5,779 nt of DNA from an uncultured Fusibacter sp. (GCA_937958285.1 CALFXQ010000308.1:1-5779); one strand, 5' to 3'; positions 1 through 5,492 are shown, counted from the stretch's first letter. Notes: a model not told the origin generated them from the letters alone. Numbers and translations are program-made.

Positions 1-11
1 GGATTGAGTTT

Positions 12-386
12 ATGCTGAGTGTGACTTTAAAGCTATCAGGCTATTTCTTATTGTGGTTGACGGGTGGTTCTTTTCTGCTTTTTAACGGTTTTTCATGGGA
101 TACCAGTCATGCAATTTATATTTTCTTCTTCGTTATCGGTGTATTGGGGATTTCGGTGGAACTTGTTTTAGCGCCGTACTTTGTTATGCAGTCTCAAACA
201 AAGCAAAGCATACCACAGATGATTGCAATACTCTCAGTGATTCTAGTGTCCATTGCCTTTAAGAATTCAAATATGTTAATTGAAAAGAGCACTATTGATG
301 TATTTCCTGCAATTGCAATCTCTGCTGTGGTGTATGTCATCACGAAATATTTTTTAAACAAAGAGTATGCAAAATTAATTAGTTAG
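12..386 (+). CDS. Unrecognised small multi-pass membrane protein, possibly 5'-truncated
   Basis: A 124-residue, strongly hydrophobic protein that I do not recognise. About four membrane segments can be seen, near residues 8-27, 33-56, 68-84 and 98-115. A short polar stretch (QSQTKQS) follows segment 2, and the tail is charged (NKEYAKLIS). No catalytic or binding motif is evident. The frame stays open from the ATG at 12 to base 3, so the true start may lie left of the window and this may be the end of a longer membrane protein. The GGATTGAG at 1-8 could instead be a weak ribosome binding site for this ATG. The next gene, a CPBP protease on the same strand, is more than 330 bp away, so a shared transcript is not implied. 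Coding status is supported by the continuous hydrophobic pattern; function is unknown. Confidence 0.6.
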   Translation: MLSVTLKLSGYFLLWLTGGSFLLFNGFSWDTSHAIYIFFFVIGVLGISVELVLAPYFVMQSQTKQSIPQMIAILSVILVSIAFKNSNMLIEKSTIDVFPAIAISAVVYVITKYFLNKEYAKLIS

Positions 387-433
387 CAAAACTGCATAGG
401 GATTATTGTATTGACAGATGAAGCAAATTACAA

Positions 434-492
434 GGCCTACCCTTGGACCGAGCACGCTAGCCGCGTTGCTGTTATCGGTCCTAGGGTAGGTC
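434..492. repeat. Long imperfect inverted repeat (stem-loop)
   Basis: Arms 434-451 and 475-492 are complementary at 16 of 18 positions, plus one G-U pair, with one T-T mismatch (444/482). The 23-nt interior contains a further short complementarity (AGCA and CGC against GCG and TGCT). The hairpin is GC-rich compared with its surroundings and is followed by T-rich sequence (TCATTTTATGTTTTAT). This could end transcription of the upstream membrane-protein gene, but there is no clean T-run. It could also be a dispersed palindromic repeat or a structured RNA. The pairing is directly visible; the role is not. Confidence 0.6.
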
Positions 493-569
493 ATTTTATG
501 TTTTATCTAGCAGTTATATGCATTATAATGATTGAATTTTGTAAACTACCTTATAGACCATGCAGAATA

Positions 570-587
570 AACCAACTTAAGTTGGTT
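570..587. repeat. Perfect 18-bp palindrome
   Basis: AACCAACTT is followed directly by AAGTTGGTT, with no mismatch. As RNA it could fold into a 7-bp stem with a TTAA loop, followed by CTCCGCCTCTT, which is pyrimidine-rich but not a T-run. As DNA it could be a dimeric regulator site about 135 bp upstream of the CPBP start. Its central ten bases, AACTTAAGTT, occur again at 2331-2340 beside the merR promoter, which may be coincidence. Confidence 0.5.
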
Positions 588-722
588 CTCCGCCTCTTAC
601 AATCAAAGTAAACTAGTGGACAGGACTCATATCTCAATCATTTGTTATATTTAATAAAGCAATCTTAAAGAGATGAGAATAACAGTCATGGGCTAACACT
701 CGTAGAAGAAAGAGGTGAGAGT

Positions 723-1499
723 ATGGAACAACCATTGGATAGACAGTATAGTTTGGTTAAAATTATTGGGCTATGGCTCTTGGTCACTGTACCAATGGGA
801 ATTGGGCGATACATCATTATGCCAATGCTGGCCGATTCTGTAGTCATCCATCCCGGAATAATATTTTGGCTACTTATGATTTTAGGGATGATATGGCAGT
901 TTGTTTTGTCGGTTATAATTCTAAAATCTGAACTTGGATCACTTAGTTGGGTTAAAGTGAAAGAACGGCTATGGCTGAATCACCCTATTGATTCTAAATC
1001 GGGAAAACCAAACAAGAAGCTTTACTGGTATGTTATTCCGGTAATTCTTTATGCAGCGCTGATTGGTCAAACGGGTTTATTCAATTTTGTTGGCGAATTT
1101 CTTGTTAAGGTGTTTCCTTCTCTAGCGCCACCTCCGTATGTTTTGATTAAAAATTTAGCAACCCCTGAATTTGCAGGAGCATGGTATATAGTTGTCATTG
1201 CTTTAGTTTCTTCTGTATTCAACTATTTACTAGGTGAAGAGCTTTTTTTCAGAGGCATTCTACTGCCAAAGATGAATGGGACTTTCGGTAAATTCGATTG
1301 GGCTATCAATGGGGTTTTATTTGCAACATATCACGTGCATAAGATTCAAGATGTACCTGTGTTTATTTTTAGCACCATTTTTATAGCGTACTTAAATAAA
1401 AAATATAGATCGTTTTATCCCGCTTTAATTATTCATGGCATCGAGTTTTTACCCTTAATTATAATTATTCTGATGGTGGTTCTAGGAAAAGTATCATGA
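723..1499 (+). CDS. CPBP-family intramembrane protease (first copy)
   Basis: A 258-residue multi-pass membrane protein of the CPBP family (CaaX protease and bacteriocin-processing, also called Abi or Rce1-like). These cleave substrates within the membrane using paired glutamates and histidines. The family's first motif, EExxxR, is present as GEELFFRG (E172, E173, R177). The second, FxxxH, is F200 to H204 in LFATYHVHK. The third histidine is H238 in IIHGIEF. The asparagine that often completes HxxxN is replaced by F242, so activity is likely but the last motif is atypical. Membrane segments lie near 12-34, 45-67, 102-122, 153-170, 192-204, 212-224 and 240-254. The ATG follows AGAGGTG (711-717) at good spacing. 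It converges on the merR-like gene, with about 110 bp and no clear terminator between them. The natural substrate is not indicated; relatives act in bacteriocin self-immunity, prenyl-protein processing or stress signalling. Confidence 0.85.
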   Translation: MEQPLDRQYSLVKIIGLWLLVTVPMGIGRYIIMPMLADSVVIHPGIIFWLLMILGMIWQFVLSVIILKSELGSLSWVKVKERLWLNHPIDSKSGKPNKKLYWYVIPVILYAALIGQTGLFNFVGEFLVKVFPSLAPPPYVLIKNLATPEFAGAWYIVVIALVSSVFNYLLGEELFFRGILLPKMNGTFGKFDWAINGVLFATYHVHKIQDVPVFIFSTIFIAYLNKKYRSFYPALIIHGIEFLPLIIIILMVVLGKVS

Positions 1500-1610
1500 C
1501 CATAGTTGAGAATGATCTTTATTATGCTTGCAACTGTCACTCGATAACGCCTTATTCCAAATTTGCTTGATTTCAGTAAGAAAGACGGCTACTTTATGAT
1601 TTTTGGGTGT

Positions 1611-2312
1611 TTACTCAAGCCTCAAGAAAACCGCCTTAAGTCCCGTTATGATTTGATCAACATGTCTCTCTTTGTTCTGGCCGACCACAGCTTCCCGCAA
1701 TATTTCTTTTCCGTGTACAAGTAATCGAAACTCAGTGGCATCAATCTCTGTGACATCTCGCAATCGAATGGGTTCGATTTTCAAAGCGTACTCACTTTCA
1801 AGGCTTTGCCTTAAAGCCTTGATCTTAGGGAGCAACTGATCACAGCAGATATCAACCAAGCCGACCCCGATTTCTAAAATCAACCATTCCTTAGTTTCTT
1901 CCATAAGTTCCATCCTTTCAGTACCTTTAAGGTCGTAGATGTGTTCTTCTAAAAAAGACAATAGGTGATGTGAAGAGGCATCTTCAGATCCAAAAGAGTC
2001 TATAAGGGCACTTACTGCCCAGTGTTTCTCTTTTAGTTTGTATAATTGCGTTTCAATAAGTGACATTTCTTTTCTTAGAAGAGCATTTAAGTCACCGACA
2101 CACTGTGCAGATAGTAGTTGTTGTATTTGCTTTATCGGCAGGTCCATGGCTCTTAAAATCACGATTAATTCGATGCGCTTTAGCGTATCAGCGTGATAGC
2201 ATCGAATGTTGTTACTGCCCCTTTTGCTATGAATCAGTTTTACTTCTTCGTAGTAGCGAAGGGCGCGCACAGTAATATCGTATTTTTTTGCAGCTTCAGA
2301 AATCGTCAACAT
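1611..2312 (-). CDS. MerR-family regulator fused to an FlhA-like (FHIPEP) C-terminal segment
   Basis: A 233-residue protein. Residues 2-70 are a standard MerR DNA-binding domain: helix-turn-helix LTISEAAKKYDITVRALRYY, then wing and second helical pair (RAMDLPIKQI). Residues 75-105 look like the dimerising helix. A linker follows to about 142. Residues 144-206 resemble the first part of the FlhA cytoplasmic domain: LEIGVGL, LLPKIKALRQSL, IEPIRLRD and EFRLLVHGKEI match FlhA's LEVGYGLIP, LLDRIKxIRxxL, xPPIxIRD and EYRIxxKGVEV. The end (ERHVDQIITGLKAVFLRLE) resembles FlhA's later THLxxxI...ELxxRQE stretch, so the stretch in between appears to be missing. The small-molecule or metal sites of other MerR proteins are not visible (cysteines only at 38, 71, 156, 157). 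The ATG has GGGAGG seven bases upstream on the minus strand (2320-2325). MerR assignment is firm; FlhA kinship is judged by eye. The effector is unknown. Confidence 0.85.
   Translation of the reverse strand: MLTISEAAKKYDITVRALRYYEEVKLIHSKRGSNNIRCYHADTLKRIELIVILRAMDLPIKQIQQLLSAQCVGDLNALLRKEMSLIETQLYKLKEKHWAVSALIDSFGSEDASSHHLLSFLEEHIYDLKGTERMELMEETKEWLILEIGVGLVDICCDQLLPKIKALRQSLESEYALKIEPIRLRDVTEIDATEFRLLVHGKEILREAVVGQNKERHVDQIITGLKAVFLRLE
1762..1822 (-). repeat. Two perfect hairpins inside the merR-like coding sequence
   Basis: AATCGAA and TTCGATT (1762-1768, 1773-1779) form a 7-bp stem with a 4-base loop. TCAAGGCTTT and AAAGCCTTGA (1798-1807, 1813-1822) form a perfect 10-bp stem with a 5-base loop. 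Both fall in the FlhA-like segment, 18 bp apart. They may simply reflect codon content, or affect mRNA folding. Confidence 0.4.
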
Positions 2313-2336
2313 ATTGAAACCTCCCTAGGTAACTTA

Positions 2337-2367
2337 AGTTTAGCAGATGACGTAAGGGTAGCGTCAA
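2337..2367 (-). promoter_or_regulatory. MerR-type promoter of the merR-like gene (19-bp spacer)
   Basis: Read on the minus strand, a -35 TTGACG (2367-2362) is separated by exactly 19 bp from a -10 TAAACT (2342-2337). The merR ribosome binding site and ATG follow within about 25 bp. A 19- or 20-bp spacer, too long for normal polymerase use, is the hallmark of promoters that MerR proteins activate by twisting DNA. A dyad TGACG-N9-CGTCA (2348-2352 and 2362-2366) begins within the -35, as in several known MerR operators. The likely reading is autoregulation. Binding is inferred. Confidence 0.6.
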
Positions 2368-2466
2368 TACTTGTTTGAAAAAGTGGATTGGCTGCTGTAA
2401 GAGAAGGATCACTTGGTAGATGCTACTGCTTTTGTTAGACATTTAGCAGCGGAGAATAGAATATAA

Positions 2467-2511
2467 TTAACCCGAGTAAACTAATTTGACAATTTGCTTA
2501 ACTCGGGTTAA
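2467..2511 (+). promoter_or_regulatory. Paired operator for the TetR-type regulator
   Basis: TTAACCCGAGT (2467-2477) and ACTCGGGTTAA (2501-2511) are perfect 11-bp inverted copies. Each copy with its flank is also a near-palindrome of the form TTAACYCGRGTTAA: 2467-2480 with two mismatched pairs and 2498-2511 with one. The two centres are 31 bp apart, about three DNA turns, so two dimers would sit on the same face. The left site lies upstream of the -35, and the right site covers the end of the spacer and the start of the -10. Bound repressor would block polymerase. The TetR encoded just downstream is the obvious candidate. Confidence 0.7.
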
Positions 2512-2514
2512 AAT
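2486..2514 (+). promoter_or_regulatory. Promoter of the tetR-CPBP operon
   Basis: A consensus -35 TTGACA (2486-2491), a 17-bp spacer and a -10 TAAAAT (2509-2514, five of six matches) form a strong vegetative-type promoter. Transcription would start near 2521, giving a leader of about 37 nt before the ATG at 2558. The promoter lies between and partly under the two operator copies, so it is probably kept low by the TetR product. Confidence 0.75.
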
Positions 2515-2557
2515 TTTATAGAGGCAAGTCATTTGTGGTTGATTTGGGGAGTAAATT

Positions 2558-3181
2558 ATGCTCGAATTTCAAGTAAGTCTTCGCGAGAAGAAGCGGGTGG
2601 CGTTAAAATTTCAAATAGTTTATGCATTTATTGAGGCTTTGGCAAGCAGACAAATTCACGAAATCAATATTGCAGACTTATGTAAACAAATTCCAACCAC
2701 TAAGGTAACCTTTTTTAATTACTTTAGGAGTAAGGAGGAGGTTGTAGAATACTTTATTCAGTTGTGGCAATTCGACATGGGTTACCAGATTGACAAAAGG
2801 CAGTTAGTGGGTAGAGATGCACTCTACTATTTGTTCGATCAAGTAGGGGGACATCCAAGTGGACGCACAATTATGCTCGCACTTATGGCTTACTTTCTAA
2901 AAATTGATGTGTATTGTCCTTCAAAGGTCTCGGACTTCGAGCTCTATAGCTATAACCAGGAGGCCTTTATACAGGGTTATAGGCAGGCGACAATTTATGA
3001 AATGGTCAAAAAGGCTGTTCAAGAAATGCAAATTGGCAACTATGAACAAGAGCAGGTGACCACAAATATCATCAGTGGATTTTATGGCGTACCTTTTCTT
3101 AGCAAACTAAATTATGGCATGCAGCTACAAGGGATGTATCGAGATTACTTGGAGGCGATTTTGCCCGAGGAGCGCTTATGA
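2558..3181 (+). CDS. TetR/AcrR-family transcriptional regulator
   Basis: A 207-residue protein of normal TetR length. The N-terminal DNA-binding domain covers about residues 10-66. Its helix-turn-helix (INIADLCKQIPTTKVTFFNYF, 36-56, then RSKEEVVEYF) has the family's NYFxSKEEL-type ending, here with TTKVTFFNYF in place of the usual TxYxHF. The rest (about 80-207) is helical and forms the ligand and dimer region; it shows no similarity that lets me name a ligand. The ATG is preceded by GGGGAG (2546-2551) six bases upstream. The stop overlaps the ATG of the following CPBP gene by four bases (ATGA), so the two are translationally coupled. The paired operator over its promoter points to negative autoregulation of the operon, released by an unknown inducer. 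Confidence 0.9.
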   Translation: MLEFQVSLREKKRVALKFQIVYAFIEALASRQIHEINIADLCKQIPTTKVTFFNYFRSKEEVVEYFIQLWQFDMGYQIDKRQLVGRDALYYLFDQVGGHPSGRTIMLALMAYFLKIDVYCPSKVSDFELYSYNQEAFIQGYRQATIYEMVKKAVQEMQIGNYEQEQVTTNIISGFYGVPFLSKLNYGMQLQGMYRDYLEAILPEERL

Positions 3182-3966
3182 AAAAGCAGCTAACATACTT
3201 TTTTGTTTTAACTTTTATGGCAACCTGGCTGTTGTGGCTACCGACAGTGTTACATGCGATATGGCGCCCGATGCCACCGGTATTACTCATCCTCGGACTG
3301 CTTGCAGGATTCACACCTTCGGTGATGGGGATTATTTTCATTACAAGGGAAAAAGGCATCAAATCAATTAAATATCTAAAAAATAGTCTAAGCATTCGAT
3401 TCAACTACCTTTGGCTATTATATCTGCTGCTGTTCCCTATGCAGGCAGCCGTAAGTCTTTACCTTGTGCAGCGCATAGAGATTACCTATGTGGTTGCACA
3501 ACCCATACCGTCGGCTTTCGTGATCTTAGTCTTTATGCAGATTCTATTAACTGGTGGTGCTCTCGGTGAGGAGTTCGGCTGGCGCGGCTATGCTTTGAAG
3601 CGGCTGACAGATATAATGGGTACCTTTAAAGCGACACTGGTTCTTGGTTTCCTATGGAGTCTGTGGCACCTGCCGCTTTTTTTTATGGTGGGTACCGTTC
3701 AAAGCAACCTGCCCTTGGGTCAGTTTGTTCTGCAAAATACATTGATGAGCTTTTTTTACACCTATCTTTTTACAAAAACAGAGGGAAAAATGGTACCCAT
3801 GATCCTCTTACATGCTACAGCCAATACCGCAGCTGCCATATTTCCCTATTGGCAAACGGATGTAGGGCGCTACATTGGCTTTGCAGTGCTAGTCGTCATG
3901 CTGTTTGGAACCTACGGCGTGGATGCATTGTGGACAAGGCACATAACGACAAAGCAGGCCGGCTAA
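3178..3966 (+). CDS. CPBP-family intramembrane protease (second copy), coupled to tetR
   Basis: A 262-residue multi-pass membrane protein of the CPBP (Abi/Rce1-like) protease family, with all main motifs. EExxxR is GEEFGWRG (E131, E132, R136). The second histidine motif is LWSLWHLPLFF (W160, H164). HxxxN is complete as HATAN (H212, N216). Membrane segments are seen near 5-24, 35-56, 75-95, 113-130, 150-170, 185-198, 205-223 and 232-248. It starts inside the tetR stop (ATGA) and is probably translated by the same ribosomes. The tetR end supplies GAGGAGCG (3168-3175) as ribosome binding site. It belongs to a different subgroup from the first CPBP gene: motif spacing and sequence differ widely, so this is not a recent duplication. 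Function is probably proteolysis of a membrane or peptide substrate whose signal is read by the TetR; no substrate is visible nearby. Confidence 0.9.
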   Translation: MKKQLTYFFVLTFMATWLLWLPTVLHAIWRPMPPVLLILGLLAGFTPSVMGIIFITREKGIKSIKYLKNSLSIRFNYLWLLYLLLFPMQAAVSLYLVQRIEITYVVAQPIPSAFVILVFMQILLTGGALGEEFGWRGYALKRLTDIMGTFKATLVLGFLWSLWHLPLFFMVGTVQSNLPLGQFVLQNTLMSFFYTYLFTKTEGKMVPMILLHATANTAAAIFPYWQTDVGRYIGFAVLVVMLFGTYGVDALWTRHITTKQAG

Positions 3967-4021
3967 TACTAAAATAATCAATAGGAATACATGCTCTTAA
4001 GTGCAAGTTTCTCTAAGCAAA

Positions 4022-4111
4022 AAAAACAACTGTGCTCTCACAAGCGCTCCGCAGATTTGGCAACAGTACACCAAATCGAGGACTCGCGCTGAAGAGAGCG
4101 CAGTTGTTTTT
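4022..4111 (+). terminator. Large rod-like stem-loop, probable operon terminator
   Basis: Outer arms 4022-4039 and 4094-4111 pair at 17 of 18 positions, and the remaining pair is U-G. Inside, AGCGC (4043-4047) pairs with GCGCT (4086-4090), and GATTTGG (4054-4060) with CCAAATC (4071-4077), closing a 10-base loop. One arm begins with A-residues and the other ends GTTGTTTTT, as in a terminator that could work on both strands. A further outer pairing, GCAAGT (4003-4008) with ACTTGC (4121-4126), extends the palindrome to about 125 bp. This is larger than a usual terminator, so a structured RNA or a small palindromic element is also possible. It lies about 55 bp after the CPBP stop. Confidence 0.6.
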
Positions 4112-4139
4112 GTAATGAGGACTTGCGTCAAAGATTCCT

Positions 4140-4163
4140 GCTGCTCTTTAACTAGCGAGCAGC
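4140..4163 (+). repeat. Small hairpin
   Basis: GCTGCTC (4140-4146) and GAGCAGC (4157-4163) form a perfect 7-bp stem with a 10-base loop, followed by TTTATCTTG. It could be a weak terminator or part of a larger folded RNA reaching the terminator at 4281. Confidence 0.4.
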
Positions 4164-4280
4164 TTTATCTTGTACCACTTAGATGTTTCAAATACTTGCA
4201 CTGAAAGTGTACTTTTGATTTTCGCATTAGTCCTTTGGACTTTGCATAGCAACAGCAACAAAGGTTCAACATACAAGCAG

Positions 4281-4325
4281 AAAATCACCTGGGCGATTGG
4301 CATTCGGGTGATTTTTCTTTTTTTG
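4281..4325 (+). terminator. Rho-independent terminator
   Basis: AAAATCACCTG (4281-4291) pairs with CGGGTGATTTT (4305-4315) over 11 bp with one U-G pair, has a 13-base loop, and is followed by a long T-rich run (TTCTTTTTTT) to about 4324. It works on the plus strand only, because the minus strand has no T-run. It lies over 300 bp after the CPBP stop, behind another terminator-like hairpin, so it either backs up the first one or ends an unannotated short RNA from 4112-4280. Confidence 0.75.
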
Positions 4326-4475
4326 TAAGACAACCCTTTTGCCATTGTGAGTTGCGCATAGTTTTTACGAAGTTTGCACTCAAAGAACTTAAGCAAATAG
4401 CCTAATTGCCAAATAACCATAAAACCGCTTCCATAATATGTATAGTGCAAGTTGCGGAATACGTCTCTACAGCCA

Positions 4476-4504
4476 TTGTTATTGCTGTGTTATTTAGATA
4501 GAAT
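4476..4504 (+). promoter_or_regulatory. Probable promoter of the Rpn-family gene
   Basis: TTGTTA (4476-4481) and TAGAAT (4499-4504, five of six consensus bases) are separated by exactly 17 bp. Transcription would start near 4511, leaving a leader of about 64 nt before the GTG start. No operator-like dyad overlaps it clearly. Confidence 0.5.
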
Positions 4505-4574
4505 GTGCATAATTCAATAAGTAGTGGGCCAATCGTCTGGCTAATCATTCGGTTATATTAGGAGGTAAGGGTTT

Positions 4575-5492
4575 GTGAGAAATCAAGCGGTAGAGAGTAC
4601 CTTTTTAATGTCTAGAAAGAATGACTATGTTTTTAAACGCATTTTTGGGGATCCACGCAATAAGAGTATCTTAATTAGCTTCTTGAATGCAGTTCTCGTG
4701 GAGACCATTGTAGATGTGGAGATAATGAACCCGGAGCTAAAGCGTGAGCACATAGAAGACAAGCTGGGAATATTGGATATTAAGGTGACTACAGACCGGG
4801 GCATTTATGTAGATGTGGAGATTCAAGTGAATTACAGTGTGGCCATGCCAAAGCGCACCTTGTATTATTGGTCAAAAGTGTATGTGGAGCAGCTGGCAAT
4901 GGGCAGTAGCTTTAGTAAGTTGATGAAGACCGTGACGATAAACATTGTGGATTATCGATGCTTTAGTAATGACAAAATACATAATTGCTTTATACTAAAA
5001 GAGAGAGAAACGGATGAGATTTTTACAGATTTAATGGAAGTTCACTTTTTAGAACTTCCAAAGATCGTTGCAGACGAAGCCAAAGCGATTCCCGACGATA
5101 CACTGGCGCAGTGGCTGATTTTCCTAGAAACTAAAGACAAGGAGGTGCTCGAAGTGCTTTCGAAAAAGAACAAAGAGATCGAGAAGGCCTATTCCATTGT
5201 AGAGACAATGAGCAAAAGCAAAGAAGAACGCTATGTTTACGAGGCACGCCAGGCCATGATACACGACATTGCAACCCTCGAAGAAGAGAAGTATGAAGAA
5301 GGGTTAAAAGTCGGCAGAGAAGAAGGCAGAGAAGAAGGTATAGAACAAGGTCGTGAAGTTGGACGCAAAGAAGGTGAACGGCTAAAGGCCCTAGAAATTG
5401 CTAGGAAGGTAAAACAAAAGGGCATCTTAAACAGTGCTGAAATTGCAGAGCTACTCGGATTAACTTCTGATGAAGTGGATACCTTAGAGTAG
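4575..5492 (+). CDS. Rpn-family recombination-promoting nuclease / PDDEXK_2 putative transposase
   Basis: A 305-residue protein of the PDDEXK_2 (Rpn, formerly YhgA-like transposase) family, of usual length. The N-terminus has the family signature KNDYVFKRIFGD (15-26) and ILISFLNAVL (32-41). The nuclease core shows D68 in GILDIK and E82-x-Q84 in VDVEIQ, the PD-(D/E)XK metal-binding pattern with glutamine in place of lysine, as is common here. LPKIVADEA and AQWLIFLE follow (161-185). The C-terminus carries a run with glycine every four residues (G243 to G267, REEG-like units) and a small helical end (ILNSAEIAELLGLTSDEV). The GTG start has AGGAGG (4560-4565) at good spacing; an ATG at residue 12 lacks one. 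Relatives cleave DNA, promote RecA-independent recombination and act in phage defence. The gene stands alone behind its own promoter and is followed by a tandem-repeat array. No inverted repeats of a transposon flank it. Confidence 0.9.
   Translation: MRNQAVESTFLMSRKNDYVFKRIFGDPRNKSILISFLNAVLVETIVDVEIMNPELKREHIEDKLGILDIKVTTDRGIYVDVEIQVNYSVAMPKRTLYYWSKVYVEQLAMGSSFSKLMKTVTINIVDYRCFSNDKIHNCFILKERETDEIFTDLMEVHFLELPKIVADEAKAIPDDTLAQWLIFLETKDKEVLEVLSKKNKEIEKAYSIVETMSKSKEERYVYEARQAMIHDIATLEEEKYEEGLKVGREEGREEGIEQGREVGRKEGERLKALEIARKVKQKGILNSAEIAELLGLTSDEVDTLE
5154..5492 (+). CDS. Possible internally started C-terminal product of the Rpn gene (RpnS-like)
   Basis: An in-frame GTG at codon 194 of the Rpn gene is preceded by a full consensus ribosome binding site, AAGGAGGT (5139-5146), at a spacing of seven bases. 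Translation from it would give a 112-residue protein without the nuclease core, consisting of helices, the glycine-every-four repeat and the C-terminal helical end. In E. coli, Rpn genes make such a short C-terminal protein (RpnS), which binds and blocks the toxic full-length nuclease. That this gene does so is inference: KEV codons can yield AAGGAGGT by chance. In-frame ATG codons at residues 212 and 228 have no comparable site upstream. Confidence 0.4.
   Translation: MLSKKNKEIEKAYSIVETMSKSKEERYVYEARQAMIHDIATLEEEKYEEGLKVGREEGREEGIEQGREVGRKEGERLKALEIARKVKQKGILNSAEIAELLGLTSDEVDTLE

Larger units (their letters stand above)
387..722. other. Non-coding stretch with two inverted repeats
   Basis: This stretch separates the first membrane protein from the CPBP gene. 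It holds a long stem-loop (434-492), a perfect palindrome (570-587) and the ribosome binding site of the CPBP gene (AGAGGTG, 711-717). An open frame from a TTG at 411 to 611 runs through both inverted repeats and has no family resemblance, so I do not treat it as a gene. No strong promoter for the CPBP gene stands out. The best weak candidate is TTGTTA (642-647) with TAAAGA (666-671), which matches poorly. Confidence 0.5.
3967..4574. other. Long non-coding stretch rich in stem-loops and a repeated 9-bp motif
   Basis: These 608 bases lie between the second CPBP gene and the Rpn gene. They hold a large hairpin (4022-4111), a small hairpin (4140-4163), a Rho-independent terminator (4281-4325) and the Rpn promoter (4476-4504). 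AGTGCAAGT occurs at 4000-4008 and 4444-4452, its reverse complement at 4194-4202, and an eight-of-nine match in reverse at 4372-4380. Open frames here (4001-4204 plus; 4148-4450 minus) cross the hairpins and look random. It may be the remains of a mobile or dispersed repeat, or may include an unrecognised RNA. Confidence 0.55.

Noticed and set aside
411..611. A 66-codon open frame starting at TTG
   Set aside because: It runs through the long inverted repeat (434-492) and the palindrome (570-587), has only a weak AGGGA upstream, and the product resembles nothing known. The hairpins explain the sequence better.
1500..1610. Bidirectional terminator between the converging CPBP and merR-like genes
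   Set aside because: Only 4- to 5-bp stems could be found and none is followed by a T-run on either strand.
4001..4204. A 67-codon plus-strand open frame
   Set aside because: Most of it is the large hairpin at 4022-4111, and the product has no coherent pattern.
4148..4450. A 100-codon minus-strand open frame
   Set aside because: It contains the whole Rho-independent terminator and a small hairpin, has no recognisable domain, and lies in a repeat-rich spacer.
4575..5492. Intact transposon around the Rpn gene
   Set aside because: Although the family is often called transposase, no terminal inverted repeats or target duplication are seen at its ends.
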